A stretch of DNA of 44,632 nt from an uncultured Microcaldota archaeon (lineage in GTDB: Archaea; Micrarchaeota; Micrarchaeia; Anstonellales; Bilamarchaeaceae), in NCBI GenBank assembly GCA_903835325.1, contig CAILMU010000005.1:1-44632 (forward strand), given 5' to 3'. A model generated the notes under the pieces. It saw only the letters and a program-made list of their open reading frames with translations, was not told the origin of the DNA and made no database searches. The translations under genes were made by a program, and so were the position numbers. Shown in pieces: positions 7,583 through 16,550 of this stretch. Numbering within the stretch: the stretch's first letter is position 1; each line of letters begins with the position of its first letter.

Positions 7583-9310
7583 ATGGAGTTCGACGAGCTA
7601 CTGATAACCACGGGTGTCGATGCGCTCGTGCGCCTGATCCGCGAAAAAGGGAAGATCGAGCTTGATGAGGCTTCGTCGCTCCTGAACATCCCTCCCGAGA
7701 CCCTGCAGGAGTGGGCGCGCGTCCTAGAAGAGGAGGGCATAATCAAGCTGGAGTACAGGCTCACCAAAGTCAACCTTGTCTGGCTGAAGCCGACCGAAGA
7801 GGAGATTATCTCCGAGAAAGAGTCTTTCCGGGAAGAGAAAGGCGGCCTCGAGAAGGAGGTCGATGCATTCCGGGGCAGGACCATCGAGCAGGGGAAAGAG
7901 ATAAGCGACCTGAGGCAGTCGTTCTCCGAGTTCTATTCGAAGGCTTACCCAAGGATCGAGAAGCTGGAGAAGGCGGTATCAAGCGGCTCAGCGCCCTCCG
8001 CATCCGCTCTTCCGGCCGGGCAACGCAGGCCCGAGGAAGTGATCGCCGATTATTCCGGGAGATTGGAGCGCTTCGGCGCGGACATCGATTCCATCAGGGG
8101 AGCCCTCGGCGGCATCAGGAGCGACATCGAGAGCGTGGGGATAGAGCGCAAGGCGAAGGATGCGGCAGACCGGATGGAGAGGATGGATTCCATCAGACAG
8201 GAATTCAGCGCGCTCGAGAAGGAATTTTCTGAAGTCAAGAAGAAATCCGCAGGCGCCACGCCATCCGAAGGCGCTATGCCGAGCTCTGCCGAATTCAGGA
8301 AGAAGTTCGATGGGATAAAGAAGGACGTCGCATCCGTGAAAGCCAAAAGCGCGCAGATCCGCGAGGACATGATAAGCCTGCACGAGAGCTCCGAGATATT
8401 GAAAGGCGTCGCTGAATCGATAATGGGGAGCGAGGAGAAGGTGCAGGGCATCCAGGATGAATTGGATTCATTGAACAAGCAGTCGGATGCTCTCCTGGAG
8501 AAGGCGAATGCCATATCCGAAAAAGTCAAGGAGAGCGCAGATATCTCGGAACGCCTTGCCGGAACCATCACGACGGCCAAAGGCGTCCTGACCCGCTTCC
8601 CCACCCAAGCGAAGGTGATGGAGGAGCTGGACAAGATGAAGGCCATCGAGAGCAATCTGCTCGAGAAGACGGATGCCATGGAGGGCCTCCTCAGCGCCAC
8701 AGGGGGGCGGGCTATGAGCGTCAAACAGCTCACGGATACCACCAAGAAGATGGAGACCAAGGTCGGTGAGATGCGCGCAGAGATAGAAGCGCTCGAATCG
8801 AGCCTCGAGGACGAGAAGGCGACCTATCTCGCGTTCCAGAAAATCAAGGAGCGCATCGTGCCCTCCATAGAAGGATACCAGAAGCAGATAAGCGGAATGG
8901 AGAGCGAAATCGGCAAGATACAGATAGACGCGGTCAAGCAGAAGGAGTCCCTGAAGCAGGACAGCGAGAAGATACAGCAGATGCTCAAGGAGCCCGGCAC
9001 CGTGGAAGCGATGAAGGTCGTCGGGGAGATAGAGGTGAAGAGGAAGGAGCTCGATGAGATAAAGCAGACGCTGGACGAGCTGTCGGACACGTCCGACAAC
9101 CTCACGAAAAGGATAACCCTGCTCTCGCAGCAGGCGAAGCTGGTCGAGATACGCGCAGGCCCGGCGGCTCCGGCAGGACCTGCAGAGACCGAGAACAAGA
9201 AAGAGGAGATCCGCCATCAGCTGGAGCTGAGCGAAGCCGAGGAGCTCGAATTCCGCAGGAAGCGCGAGGAGCTCAAGAACCTCATCAAGAAGCTCTGGGA
9301 GAGCGGATAG
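7583..9310 (+). CDS. Winged-helix plus long coiled-coil protein of the filament locus
   Basis: The 575-residue protein starts with a winged helix (about residues 10-60, with IPPETLQEWARVLEEEGIIKLEY) and continues as an almost unbroken coiled coil from about residue 70 to the end. The coil is broken by Ala/Pro-rich linkers near residues 135-150 and 530. No membrane segment or signal peptide is visible. A longer frame begins at 7535, but those residues overlap AT-rich promoter DNA; TTTATTA about 27 bases before the ATG at 7583 fits a leaderless start. It heads the run of filament genes, 48 bases before the ATPase. A cytoplasmic adaptor or scaffold for the ATPase-platform complex is my inference; structural maintenance proteins and tropomyosin-like proteins give similar coiled-coil matches. 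Confidence 0.85.
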   Translation: MEFDELLITTGVDALVRLIREKGKIELDEASSLLNIPPETLQEWARVLEEEGIIKLEYRLTKVNLVWLKPTEEEIISEKESFREEKGGLEKEVDAFRGRTIEQGKEISDLRQSFSEFYSKAYPRIEKLEKAVSSGSAPSASALPAGQRRPEEVIADYSGRLERFGADIDSIRGALGGIRSDIESVGIERKAKDAADRMERMDSIRQEFSALEKEFSEVKKKSAGATPSEGAMPSSAEFRKKFDGIKKDVASVKAKSAQIREDMISLHESSEILKGVAESIMGSEEKVQGIQDELDSLNKQSDALLEKANAISEKVKESADISERLAGTITTAKGVLTRFPTQAKVMEELDKMKAIESNLLEKTDAMEGLLSATGGRAMSVKQLTDTTKKMETKVGEMRAEIEALESSLEDEKATYLAFQKIKERIVPSIEGYQKQISGMESEIGKIQIDAVKQKESLKQDSEKIQQMLKEPGTVEAMKVVGEIEVKRKELDEIKQTLDELSDTSDNLTKRITLLSQQAKLVEIRAGPAAPAGPAETENKKEEIRHQLELSEAEELEFRRKREELKNLIKKLWESG

Positions 9311-9358
9311 GGAGCTAAGTGATAAGGCATATAGCAGGATATCCTGGTGATTATCGAT

Positions 9359-10954
9359 ATGGCCGGTGCAAAAGACAATGAAAAAGCGAGGACGGACAGG
9401 GAGACTGACCCGAATGGCGAGATGCAGGGGCCGGCGGTCGCCGTTCCAGCAGGAACAGGTGGAAAACCAACGCTCACGACCTACTCCTTCAAGAGCGAAG
9501 GCCTTCCGGTCGAAGTGAAGATACTCCGGGGCACTGATTATGTCCCGCATTACGATATCTCGATACCGGGGATCGCCGAAGGCACGAAACTCATCCTCGA
9601 GACGAAGCTGAAAGGCGAGCTCGTCACGGAAGTGAAGCTGGATATCAGCGAGATGCTGGACCCAAAAAGGTTCGAAGAGGTGAAGGCGAGATTCCTGCAA
9701 TCTGCAAAGAGGATAATCACCCGCAACTTCCCCTCCCTGGCAGACGACAAGAAGGAGATACTCGCAGTCTTCATGCTCCAGAACACGCTTGGCCTGGGCG
9801 AGATGGAGGCGCCGCTTGCCGACGAGCAGCTGGAAGAGATAGTGGTCAACAACGCCCATGACCCGGTCTGGGTATACCACAAGACATTCGGATGGTGCAA
9901 GACGAATATCCGGATAAAGAGCGAGGACATGATCTATGATTACGCATCCACGATAGCGAGGAAGGTAGGGCGGCAGATAAACGTCCTCAACCCAACGCTC
10001 GATGCGCACTTGTCCACGGGAGACCGTGTGAACGCGACGCTCTTCCCCATTTCGAGTTTCGGGAACACGATAACGATAAGGAAATTCTCCAAGAACCCCT
10101 GGACGATAACGAGGTTCATCAAATCGAAGACGGTCTCCCCGGAGGTCGCGGGCCTCATATGGCTCTGCATCCAGAACGAGCTCTCCCTGCTGGTCACCGG
10201 AGGCACCGGAAGCGGGAAGACGTCGTTCCTGAATGCCATGTCAGGCCTCATACCTGCCAACCAGCGCATCGTCACTATCGAAGACACGAGAGAGCTCACG
10301 CTCCCGTCCTTCCTCCATTGGGTCCCGATGACGGTGCGCGAGCCGAACCCGGAAGGCAAAGGCGAGGTGACGATGCTGGATTTGATGGTGAACGCGCTCA
10401 GGCAGAGGCCCGACCGCATCATCGTCGGGGAAATCAGGCGCCAGAGGGAAGCCGAGGTCATGTTCGAAGCCATGCACACCGGCCACAGCGTCTATGCGAC
10501 ATTGCATGCGGATAACTCGGACCAGACGATTTCCAGGCTCACCAACCCTCCGATAAACATACCGCGCGAGATGCTGGACGCGCTTGCCGGGCTCGTCGTC
10601 ACGTTTAGGCACAGGAGGCTCAATATCCGCAGGGTGCTCGAGTTCTCCGAAGTGACATCCAAAGGCGATGCGAACGTCATCTACAGGTGGGACCTGAAGA
10701 GCGACAAGATAAAGCTCGTCGGCGAAGCGAGGAGGCTTGTGGACATCCTATCGCTATATGCAGGGATGGACGAGAAGGACATCGAGGAGGATGTCGCCGA
10801 GAAGGCGGCCATCCTGAACTGGATGGTGAAGAACGATTACGACGATGTGGACCAGGTCGGGCGCATCGTTTCGCACTACAACATGGACCCGCAGGAGATA
10901 ATCGATGCGGCGGCAAAGAACAAGCAATGGGATTTCGGCAAGTCGAACTGGTAG
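9359..10954 (+). CDS. Type II/IV secretion (FlaI/TadA-type) ATPase
   Basis: This cytoplasmic hexameric ATPase would drive assembly of the pilin-like filament encoded downstream. Walker A is GGTGSGKT (residues 281-288). Walker B lies in RPDRIIVGEIR (about 351-361), and the His box is HTGHSVYATLHADN (about 377-390). The N-terminal domain (residues 1-200) is typical of the archaeal FlaI/GspE-like group, and IRKFSKNPWTI precedes the core. The C-terminal 80 residues are helical. An upstream GTG at 9347 is in frame, but GGTGAT seven bases before the ATG at 9359 marks that ATG as the start. It is followed by the helical protein at 11027 and two platform proteins. Confidence 0.95.
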   Translation: MAGAKDNEKARTDRETDPNGEMQGPAVAVPAGTGGKPTLTTYSFKSEGLPVEVKILRGTDYVPHYDISIPGIAEGTKLILETKLKGELVTEVKLDISEMLDPKRFEEVKARFLQSAKRIITRNFPSLADDKKEILAVFMLQNTLGLGEMEAPLADEQLEEIVVNNAHDPVWVYHKTFGWCKTNIRIKSEDMIYDYASTIARKVGRQINVLNPTLDAHLSTGDRVNATLFPISSFGNTITIRKFSKNPWTITRFIKSKTVSPEVAGLIWLCIQNELSLLVTGGTGSGKTSFLNAMSGLIPANQRIVTIEDTRELTLPSFLHWVPMTVREPNPEGKGEVTMLDLMVNALRQRPDRIIVGEIRRQREAEVMFEAMHTGHSVYATLHADNSDQTISRLTNPPINIPREMLDALAGLVVTFRHRRLNIRRVLEFSEVTSKGDANVIYRWDLKSDKIKLVGEARRLVDILSLYAGMDEKDIEEDVAEKAAILNWMVKNDYDDVDQVGRIVSHYNMDPQEIIDAAAKNKQWDFGKSNW

Positions 10955-11026
10955 CGTTAAAGGCCATGCAACCGTATATAATATTTGGTTGGGGTATGGT
11001 ATAGCAGTATCAAGGTGCACAAATAG

Positions 11027-12712
11027 ATGTCAAGCGGATTCGAGATGGCGGCCGATGAGGCCAAACGGCTGGAGAGGAAGGCGGTCGGCTACGCCCCGTA
11101 CAAGGGCAGGGGCGAGATAGCCTCGACGATAGACCTCGAGCCGAAGGATTATATCGACCTCACTTACCCCGATCTCCTGAACATGTACGAGCGGACCGAG
11201 AAGATCCTGAGCGCGATGGGGATGCTCACGGCCGCAGCTGGCGCAGCGGCGCCGGGGCAGGGCGCGATCATCGCTCCGAGCGCCAGAAGCGAGGAGGTCG
11301 AGAGCAAGCTCAAGGAGATAACGAGCGAGAGCCTCCAGAAGGCAGAGGAGATGGGGATGGAGCCCCTCTCAATGGCTCCGCCTCCGCAGAAAACCCCTGA
11401 GGAAGAGATCCGCGCGGCAGGCCCGGTGGAAATCGAGAAAGAGCCTGCCAAGATGGAGATAGAGTTCGAAGAGCATGCGGCCAAAGAGACAATCACGCTT
11501 GAGAAAGAAACCGAGAAGCCGTTGCTTCCGGCTCCAGAGAAAGAGATCACGCCCGAGAAGCAGTTTGAGATCCGCGAAGAGGGCAAGGAGACCGGACTCG
11601 AGGAGAAGCAGGTTGCGGAAGAGAAGAGGATGGAGGAGATAGGGAGAACTGAACGCATCAAGCCGGAAGCGCCCGCCCCCGAAACGCAAGAGACCATGGA
11701 GCAACCGAATCAACCTCTTGAGAAACGGATGATAATGGCGGCTGTCCCCCCGGCGCTCCGCGAGAGCCCTGATGAGGCCGCCACCAAAAGATATGACAAG
11801 ATAGAGGAGCAGATAATGGCGACCCTCGGCGGCGCCACGGATGAGGTCACCCTGAAGAAGAGGATGCTCGAGCTGACCAAGGAGCTCTTCAAGGAGAAGA
11901 GCATGAACCGCAGGGAGCAGATAAAACTGGAGATAACCGTCCTCAAGAACATGCTCACCCACGCGCAGGAAGGGGGGATGGGCAAACGGAAAGCCAGGAA
12001 GGATTCCGCTGCGGATGCGCATGGCCATGTCCTGGATACCATCATAAGCTCGCAGCAGGCCGAGATATCCCAGACCAAAGACACGATCATAGATTCCTAC
12101 AAGAAGCAGATAGCGCAGACGAAGAGCAAGTTCTACAGCGAACTTTCAACGCTCGACGACCCGCTCGAACGGAAGGGCGCCCTGGACAGGTTCATCTTCT
12201 CGCTGACTTCGCTCCTCGAGCAGCTTCCTGATGTGATAAAACGGTACGAGGATTTCGCAGCGAAGAAGCACGGGGCCGAGCTCGGGAAGCTCACGGATTC
12301 CCTTGACGAGGGCGAGAAGGATATGAAAGCGCGTGCGCGAGAGCGCATGGAAAGCATCCAGGGGGGATATGTCTCTGAGTTCGGCGTGGTGAAAGCGATC
12401 ATCGGGCGCGAGATAGACAACCTCATGGATGCGGCCGCCATGGATGTCCTTTCAGGGGCGCAGGCCTCTGGAGCGAAGGCGCCGGCCGGAAAGGACGCGG
12501 AGATACGCGAGACGGTCGATGAGATAAACAGGATGGGTGAGAGCGCCCTGCTCAGCTATTTGAACTCCAAAGACGCCGGATATTATAAGGAATACGAAGG
12601 GAAACAGGTATCCAAGGCCGAGGCTGTGATGAAAGCCAAGGCTTTGATCGGCATGGAGAAAGGGCTCGAAAAAGACACAATCGACAAATATTTCGGATTG
12701 GGGGCGATGTGA
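11027..12712 (+). CDS. Long charged helical protein between ATPase and platform genes
   Basis: I do not recognise this 561-residue protein. It has a conserved-looking N-terminal 65 residues (KAVGYAPYKGRGEIAST, then DLTYPDLLNMYERTEKIL). A Glu/Lys/Pro-rich low-complexity stretch covers about residues 85-230. A mostly helical C-terminal half follows, including a coiled coil near 330-460. No membrane segment is seen. GTATATAATATT lies about 50 bases before the ATG, so the gene may have its own promoter besides read-through from the ATPase gene. Its end overlaps the GTG of the first platform gene (GTGA), indicating coupling. The position suggests a cytoplasmic linker between ATPase and platform. 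Confidence 0.85.
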   Translation: MSSGFEMAADEAKRLERKAVGYAPYKGRGEIASTIDLEPKDYIDLTYPDLLNMYERTEKILSAMGMLTAAAGAAAPGQGAIIAPSARSEEVESKLKEITSESLQKAEEMGMEPLSMAPPPQKTPEEEIRAAGPVEIEKEPAKMEIEFEEHAAKETITLEKETEKPLLPAPEKEITPEKQFEIREEGKETGLEEKQVAEEKRMEEIGRTERIKPEAPAPETQETMEQPNQPLEKRMIMAAVPPALRESPDEAATKRYDKIEEQIMATLGGATDEVTLKKRMLELTKELFKEKSMNRREQIKLEITVLKNMLTHAQEGGMGKRKARKDSAADAHGHVLDTIISSQQAEISQTKDTIIDSYKKQIAQTKSKFYSELSTLDDPLERKGALDRFIFSLTSLLEQLPDVIKRYEDFAAKKHGAELGKLTDSLDEGEKDMKARARERMESIQGGYVSEFGVVKAIIGREIDNLMDAAAMDVLSGAQASGAKAPAGKDAEIRETVDEINRMGESALLSYLNSKDAGYYKEYEGKQVSKAEAVMKAKALIGMEKGLEKDTIDKYFGLGAM

Positions 12713-13644
12713 GAGTGGGGGGCATGAGGGCAGGCGCAGTGGCTATAAGCGCGTTATCCAGCTCAGCGGCTGCGCCTCCGAAAAAGAAGAGCCCGCTCTT
12801 CTTCATCGCCGAGCTCCTGGCGCCGAGGTTCCCCGACCTCCGGCAGAAGCTGCGCCTCGCCGACATGAAGTCCGAACCGATCGAATATCTCGACCGGACG
12901 GTGTTCTCTTCTGTGTTCATCTCCGTCGCGCTCATAATCGTATCATATCTATTGTTGAAGGACCAGATACCGGCCTATCTCGCGGGCAACCTATCCCTCT
13001 TCCTGATAACTGTCCTGGGCCCGATAATCATCATTCCGCCGATTGTCTTCGGATACCTCATGCTTTACCCTGATGCCGCGATCATGAGAAGGCAGAAGGA
13101 GATAGATTATGAGATAGTATTCGCATGCAGGCATATCGCGATAGCCCTGAAATCTGGGATGCCCCTCTTCGACTCTTTCGTCGGGGCCAGTTCCGGATAC
13201 GGCGTGGTGAGCAAGGAGTTCGCAAAGATAGCGGACAAGGTGGTCCTCGGGGTCCCTGCCGCGCAGGCGATACGGGAGACCACGCAGGACAACCCTTCCA
13301 GATATTTCACCAGGGTCATGATGCAGATAGCCAACTCGCTCTCGAGCGGGGCGGATGTCGGCGGGTCCCTGGACAGCGTGCTGGACCAGATATCCAAGGA
13401 GCAGATGATATCGCTCCGGGAATACAGCCAGAAGCTGACGCCGGTGGTCATGTTCTACATGGTCTTCGGCATAATCGTGCCATCCCTCGGCGTGGTGCTG
13501 GCGACCGTGATATTCTCGGCCCTCAGCGGAGGGAGTTTCGGGTTCTCACGCGTGGTGCTCGTGCTGGTGTTCCTGCTGATAGCGGTCATCCAGTTCCTTT
13601 TCCTCGGCTACATAGACAGCTCGAGGCCGAAATACCTGATATGA
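12709..13644 (+). CDS. Type II secretion/archaeal pilus platform protein (first of two)
   Basis: This integral membrane protein of the T2SSF/FlaJ/TadC type would form the inner-membrane platform on which the ATPase works. The 311-residue product has two N-terminal helices (about 65-85 and 95-120). A cytoplasmic four-helix T2SSF domain follows, with EIVFACRHIAIALKSGMPLFDSF near residue 140 and NSLSSGADVGGSLDSVLDQI near 210. Two C-terminal helices end the protein. It has one T2SSF domain, like TadB or TadC, rather than the larger FlaJ. The start is uncertain: GTG at 12709 overlaps the preceding stop, and ATG at 12724 is also in frame. It pairs with the next gene as a tandem platform. Confidence 0.88.
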   Translation: MRVGGMRAGAVAISALSSSAAAPPKKKSPLFFIAELLAPRFPDLRQKLRLADMKSEPIEYLDRTVFSSVFISVALIIVSYLLLKDQIPAYLAGNLSLFLITVLGPIIIIPPIVFGYLMLYPDAAIMRRQKEIDYEIVFACRHIAIALKSGMPLFDSFVGASSGYGVVSKEFAKIADKVVLGVPAAQAIRETTQDNPSRYFTRVMMQIANSLSSGADVGGSLDSVLDQISKEQMISLREYSQKLTPVVMFYMVFGIIVPSLGVVLATVIFSALSGGSFGFSRVVLVLVFLLIAVIQFLFLGYIDSSRPKYLI

Positions 13645-13651
13645 TGGATTG

Positions 13652-14755
13652 ATGGAAATGAGCAGCGACAACGTTTTCGAGAAGGCCGGCAGGGTGTTCT
13701 TCAGCCGGGAGCGCATACGCGAGCTCGAGCGAGACCTGAACGCAGCGGGCATCAACATGCCTGCGGATTCGTTCGCAGGTTTCGCTGCCCTCGAGATAGT
13801 CATAATATCGGTCGTCCTGACGCTCCTGTTCCTCGTCTACCAGCCGGTCTATGGTTTCATCTCCGGTTCCATCCTCCAATTCATCCCGCTCGACAATCCG
13901 GCGATACTCGGGATCATACTCGCTTTGCTCGCGTTCATCCTGTCCATGATGATCGTGTATCTATCCACCATGACCTTGATCGCCACGTTCCTGACCATGA
14001 AGACCGAGGATCGGCGCAACAAGCTCGAGACGATGCTCCCGGATTTCCTGGGCCTCGTATCCTCCAACATCAAGGCCGGGATGACGCTGGACCAGGCGAT
14101 GTGGTACTCGGCCAAACCTGAGTTCGGGCTTCTGGCCGATGAGACCAAGTCCGCGATCAAGGGAAGCTTCAGCGGAGAATCGCTTGGCGTGTCGCTGGAC
14201 CGGCTGGCTATGAGGTTCGACTCCCGTACCTTCAGGCGGACCGTGCTCCTGCTGAAACAGGCATCAGCGACAGGCGGCCAGCTGACCGATGTATTGGAGC
14301 GCACATCGGAGGATGTCCGGAACACGAACACGGTGAAGAAGGAGATAGCCGCCTCGCTTGTGATGTACGAGATATTCGTGCTTTTCGCTTCCGTCGTCGG
14401 GACGCCTTTCCTTTTCGCCGTCGCTTATAAACTCGTCGAGATATTCGAGAAGATCGCCCCCCAGGCAGGCGCCGGATTGAGCGGAGGGGCGGGCGTAGGA
14501 GCTATCGGCGGGGTTTTCTCGTCCATCGCCTCCATAAAGGTGAGCGGCGGGATAATCAGCTCGGGCGATTTCCTTCTGTTCACGATACCGACGATATTCA
14601 TCACGGCCCTGATATCGTCTTTCATAGTGAGCGTGATTCGGACAGGGACAAGGAACCAGGGGATGAAGTATTTCCCGTTCGTCCTGGTGTGCTCCTATCT
14701 CGTCTACTGGTTGGCCGTAACGGTTATAACAGCATTGTTCTCATCATTTGCATAA
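13652..14755 (+). CDS. Type II secretion/archaeal pilus platform protein (second of two)
   Basis: This 367-residue membrane protein has two N-terminal helices (about 48-75 and 88-118). A T2SSF domain follows, with LPDFLGLVSSNIKAGMTLDQAM near residue 132 and LLKQASATGGQLTDVLERTSE near 200. Three further helices occupy the C-terminal third. The cytoplasmic domain differs clearly from that of the preceding gene, so the pair is not a recent duplication. Two separate one-domain platform proteins resemble the TadB/TadC arrangement and the archaeal Epd-like pili more than the single FlaJ of archaella (family knowledge). The start is ATG 13652, seven bases after the previous stop; a TTG at 13649 is also in frame. 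Confidence 0.88.
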   Translation: MEMSSDNVFEKAGRVFFSRERIRELERDLNAAGINMPADSFAGFAALEIVIISVVLTLLFLVYQPVYGFISGSILQFIPLDNPAILGIILALLAFILSMMIVYLSTMTLIATFLTMKTEDRRNKLETMLPDFLGLVSSNIKAGMTLDQAMWYSAKPEFGLLADETKSAIKGSFSGESLGVSLDRLAMRFDSRTFRRTVLLLKQASATGGQLTDVLERTSEDVRNTNTVKKEIAASLVMYEIFVLFASVVGTPFLFAVAYKLVEIFEKIAPQAGAGLSGGAGVGAIGGVFSSIASIKVSGGIISSGDFLLFTIPTIFITALISSFIVSVIRTGTRNQGMKYFPFVLVCSYLVYWLAVTVITALFSSFA

Positions 14756-14779
14756 TGATATTGATCAAGAGGTTTTGAT

Positions 14780-15412
14780 ATGGTTAGGAAGGAGAAAAAG
14801 GCTTCACGATCCGGAAACGGCGCGCGCATGCCAAAGGCAGGGGGATACAGGAAGGGCCAGGCCATGATGGAATACCTGATGACCTACGGCCTCGCATTGT
14901 TCATCATTGTCGTAGTCATCGGCATTCTGGTGGCTGTGGTGCTTCCGATGCTGAACCCGCCGGACTCGTGCAACTTCACGCAGCCGGGCTTCAGCTGCAA
15001 GAAGGTCGTGGTGGCTGATAATCAGTCCTCGACGGCCGGAGATACAAAGATCGTCTTCCAGCTCAACAACGAAGCAGGGCGTGGTGTCAGCATATTCAAG
15101 GTCCTGTGCACCGAAGCGCCTATCGGGAATGTCCAGATGGGCATGATGAGCGTGCCGCCGTACACCTGGAGCATCTCTGACCCGGGCCTGGCGATTGCTG
15201 CCGGGGGATCGAAGAGCTTCGGCAGCCTGACAGCGAGCGATGTGAAGGCGAAAATCATCTGCCTCAAGCAGGACAACACTCCCGTCACCCTGGCTGTGAA
15301 CTCCAATTTCAAGGGGACCTTGGCGATCGAGTACAAATACGACGATGATGTGACTGGCGCACCGCACAGGATCGCGACAGCCACCATCACGGGAACCGTG
15401 CTCGGCGAGTGA
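14780..15412 (+). CDS. Pilin-like protein with class III signal peptide
   Basis: The 210-residue protein has a 26-residue basic leader ending RKG, then QAMMEYLMTYG and a hydrophobic helix (about residues 33-52). This is the archaeal class III signal: cleavage is expected after Gly26, with the conserved Glu at +5 (Glu31). The rest is a beta-rich outer domain with several cysteines (DSCNFTQPGFSC, then VLCTEAP and IICLKQD), which could form disulfides. GAGGT lies seven bases before the ATG. It follows the platform genes directly and is the likely filament subunit or a minor pilin. No prepilin peptidase is in the window, so it must be encoded elsewhere. Confidence 0.9.
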   Translation: MVRKEKKASRSGNGARMPKAGGYRKGQAMMEYLMTYGLALFIIVVVIGILVAVVLPMLNPPDSCNFTQPGFSCKKVVVADNQSSTAGDTKIVFQLNNEAGRGVSIFKVLCTEAPIGNVQMGMMSVPPYTWSISDPGLAIAAGGSKSFGSLTASDVKAKIICLKQDNTPVTLAVNSNFKGTLAIEYKYDDDVTGAPHRIATATITGTVLGE

Positions 15413-15424
15413 TGAACCGGACGC

Positions 15425-15478
15425 TTTTTGGTTTTTTATTATTTTTCTATTTTTTCTATTATTTATTTTTTTCATTTT
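15425..15478 (+). terminator. T-rich terminator after the filament operon
   Basis: A run of several T5-T7 tracts separated by single A or C bases begins 13 bases after the pilin stop. There is no strong hairpin. Oligo-T tracts of this kind terminate archaeal transcription, and this one marks the end of the filament gene run. Confidence 0.65.
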
Positions 15479-15606
15479 AATTCGATATTTCTTGTTTTCC
15501 CAGCACTCCGAAAGCAGGGCTAGAGGCAGTATAGGGTCTTAAAGTATTCAGAAAAAATATAGAAAAAGCGCCATATCGAGCGCTTTCGCCCGCGTCGCAT
15601 GGCGCC

Positions 15607-16398
15607 TCACTTGCCGCATTGCTTCCCTTTGGGCTCCGGGGATGGGGGCTCGCTCGACCCGCACCTGAGATGGGATATCGTCCATGGCGAGACCGAAACA
15701 GACACTCTGCAGGCGCTTGGAAGATTGTGGGGGTTGAACGAGGGTTTCTTGTCATCCCAACCATGAACATTGCCTGGAATCGGGAACGTCTCTTCGTTGC
15801 CATCCCTCCGTTCCGCAGCCTGTTCCCCACTCTTGCAATAGACCCTCATGGGGGTCAGATGTCCGATGACCGTGCCGACCACATCGCCGCTTGGTGATAC
15901 CATGAATTCAGCGCTCGCACCGAAAGTGAAATGTCCGGTGGGAGTCGCCTGCAGGGGAAGTCCCATCTGATCTATGGCGCTATTTACATAGAAAGCTGCC
16001 ACTGAACCTTTGAGTACATATGACGGGCACTGCGGGATTGGAACCGGGGCTTTGGCAGACGCTTCTGGAGAAGTTGCTGCGGGCTTGAACGCCGCATACG
16101 CGTATCCGCCGCTCTTCTTGCTTTCGGTGGTTGTCTCAAGCGGGACATCCGATTTGATTTCCATGCCCTCGTTCTTCGGGCATAACGCATCCTGGCCCGA
16201 TTTGATGGAATTGACTTCTCGTTCGAGGCGGTCGAGTTTTTGATTCGCGCTCGCAAGGACGGCTGATTGGGTGCGCAACGTCTCGTTCAGGGTTTTATTC
16301 GATCTGCAGGATCCATAGGTGCTTGCAGCAGAACCTGCCAGAGAAATCGCTAAAACAGAACCGACTAATCGACTTGTCTTTCTAGTGTTTTCAACCAT
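15607..16398 (-). CDS. Membrane-anchored extracellular protein, hypothetical
   Basis: The 263-residue product begins with a basic stretch and one hydrophobic helix (about residues 10-28, LVGSVLAISLAGSAAS), then a short coiled coil (35-65, heptads around ASANQKLDRLEREVNSI). The remainder is Pro/Ser-rich with scattered cysteines (residues 73, 125, about 188, 231, 248, 261), suggesting an exported, disulfide-bearing domain. I do not recognise a family. The ATG is preceded by GAGGGGAT. The gene converges on the pilin gene and has a T-rich stretch on its own strand around 15550-15568. Its neighbour suggests, but does not show, a surface role. Confidence 0.72.
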   Translation of the reverse strand: MVENTRKTSRLVGSVLAISLAGSAASTYGSCRSNKTLNETLRTQSAVLASANQKLDRLEREVNSIKSGQDALCPKNEGMEIKSDVPLETTTESKKSGGYAYAAFKPAATSPEASAKAPVPIPQCPSYVLKGSVAAFYVNSAIDQMGLPLQATPTGHFTFGASAEFMVSPSGDVVGTVIGHLTPMRVYCKSGEQAAERRDGNEETFPIPGNVHGWDDKKPSFNPHNLPSACRVSVSVSPWTISHLRCGSSEPPSPEPKGKQCGK

Positions 16399-16550
16399 AC
16401 CATCCCCTCTCTAGCAATCTATTATTGAAATATGATTAAAAATGTATCTTTCTGGGTAAGAAGTGTTTTTGAAGGCGGGAGGATGGATACGAAAAAGACT
16501 ATTAGAAAAAATCGCATACGGCGGAAAAGAGTGGAACACCAGAAGAAAAC

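Noticed and set aside
8468..10009. Minus-strand frame of 513 codons
   Set aside because: It spans two clear plus-strand genes, the coiled-coil protein and the ATPase. Its sequence is the Leu/Arg-rich mirror of their codons, with no domain.
13649..13651. TTG as the start of the second platform gene
   Set aside because: An ATG follows immediately in frame and is more likely.
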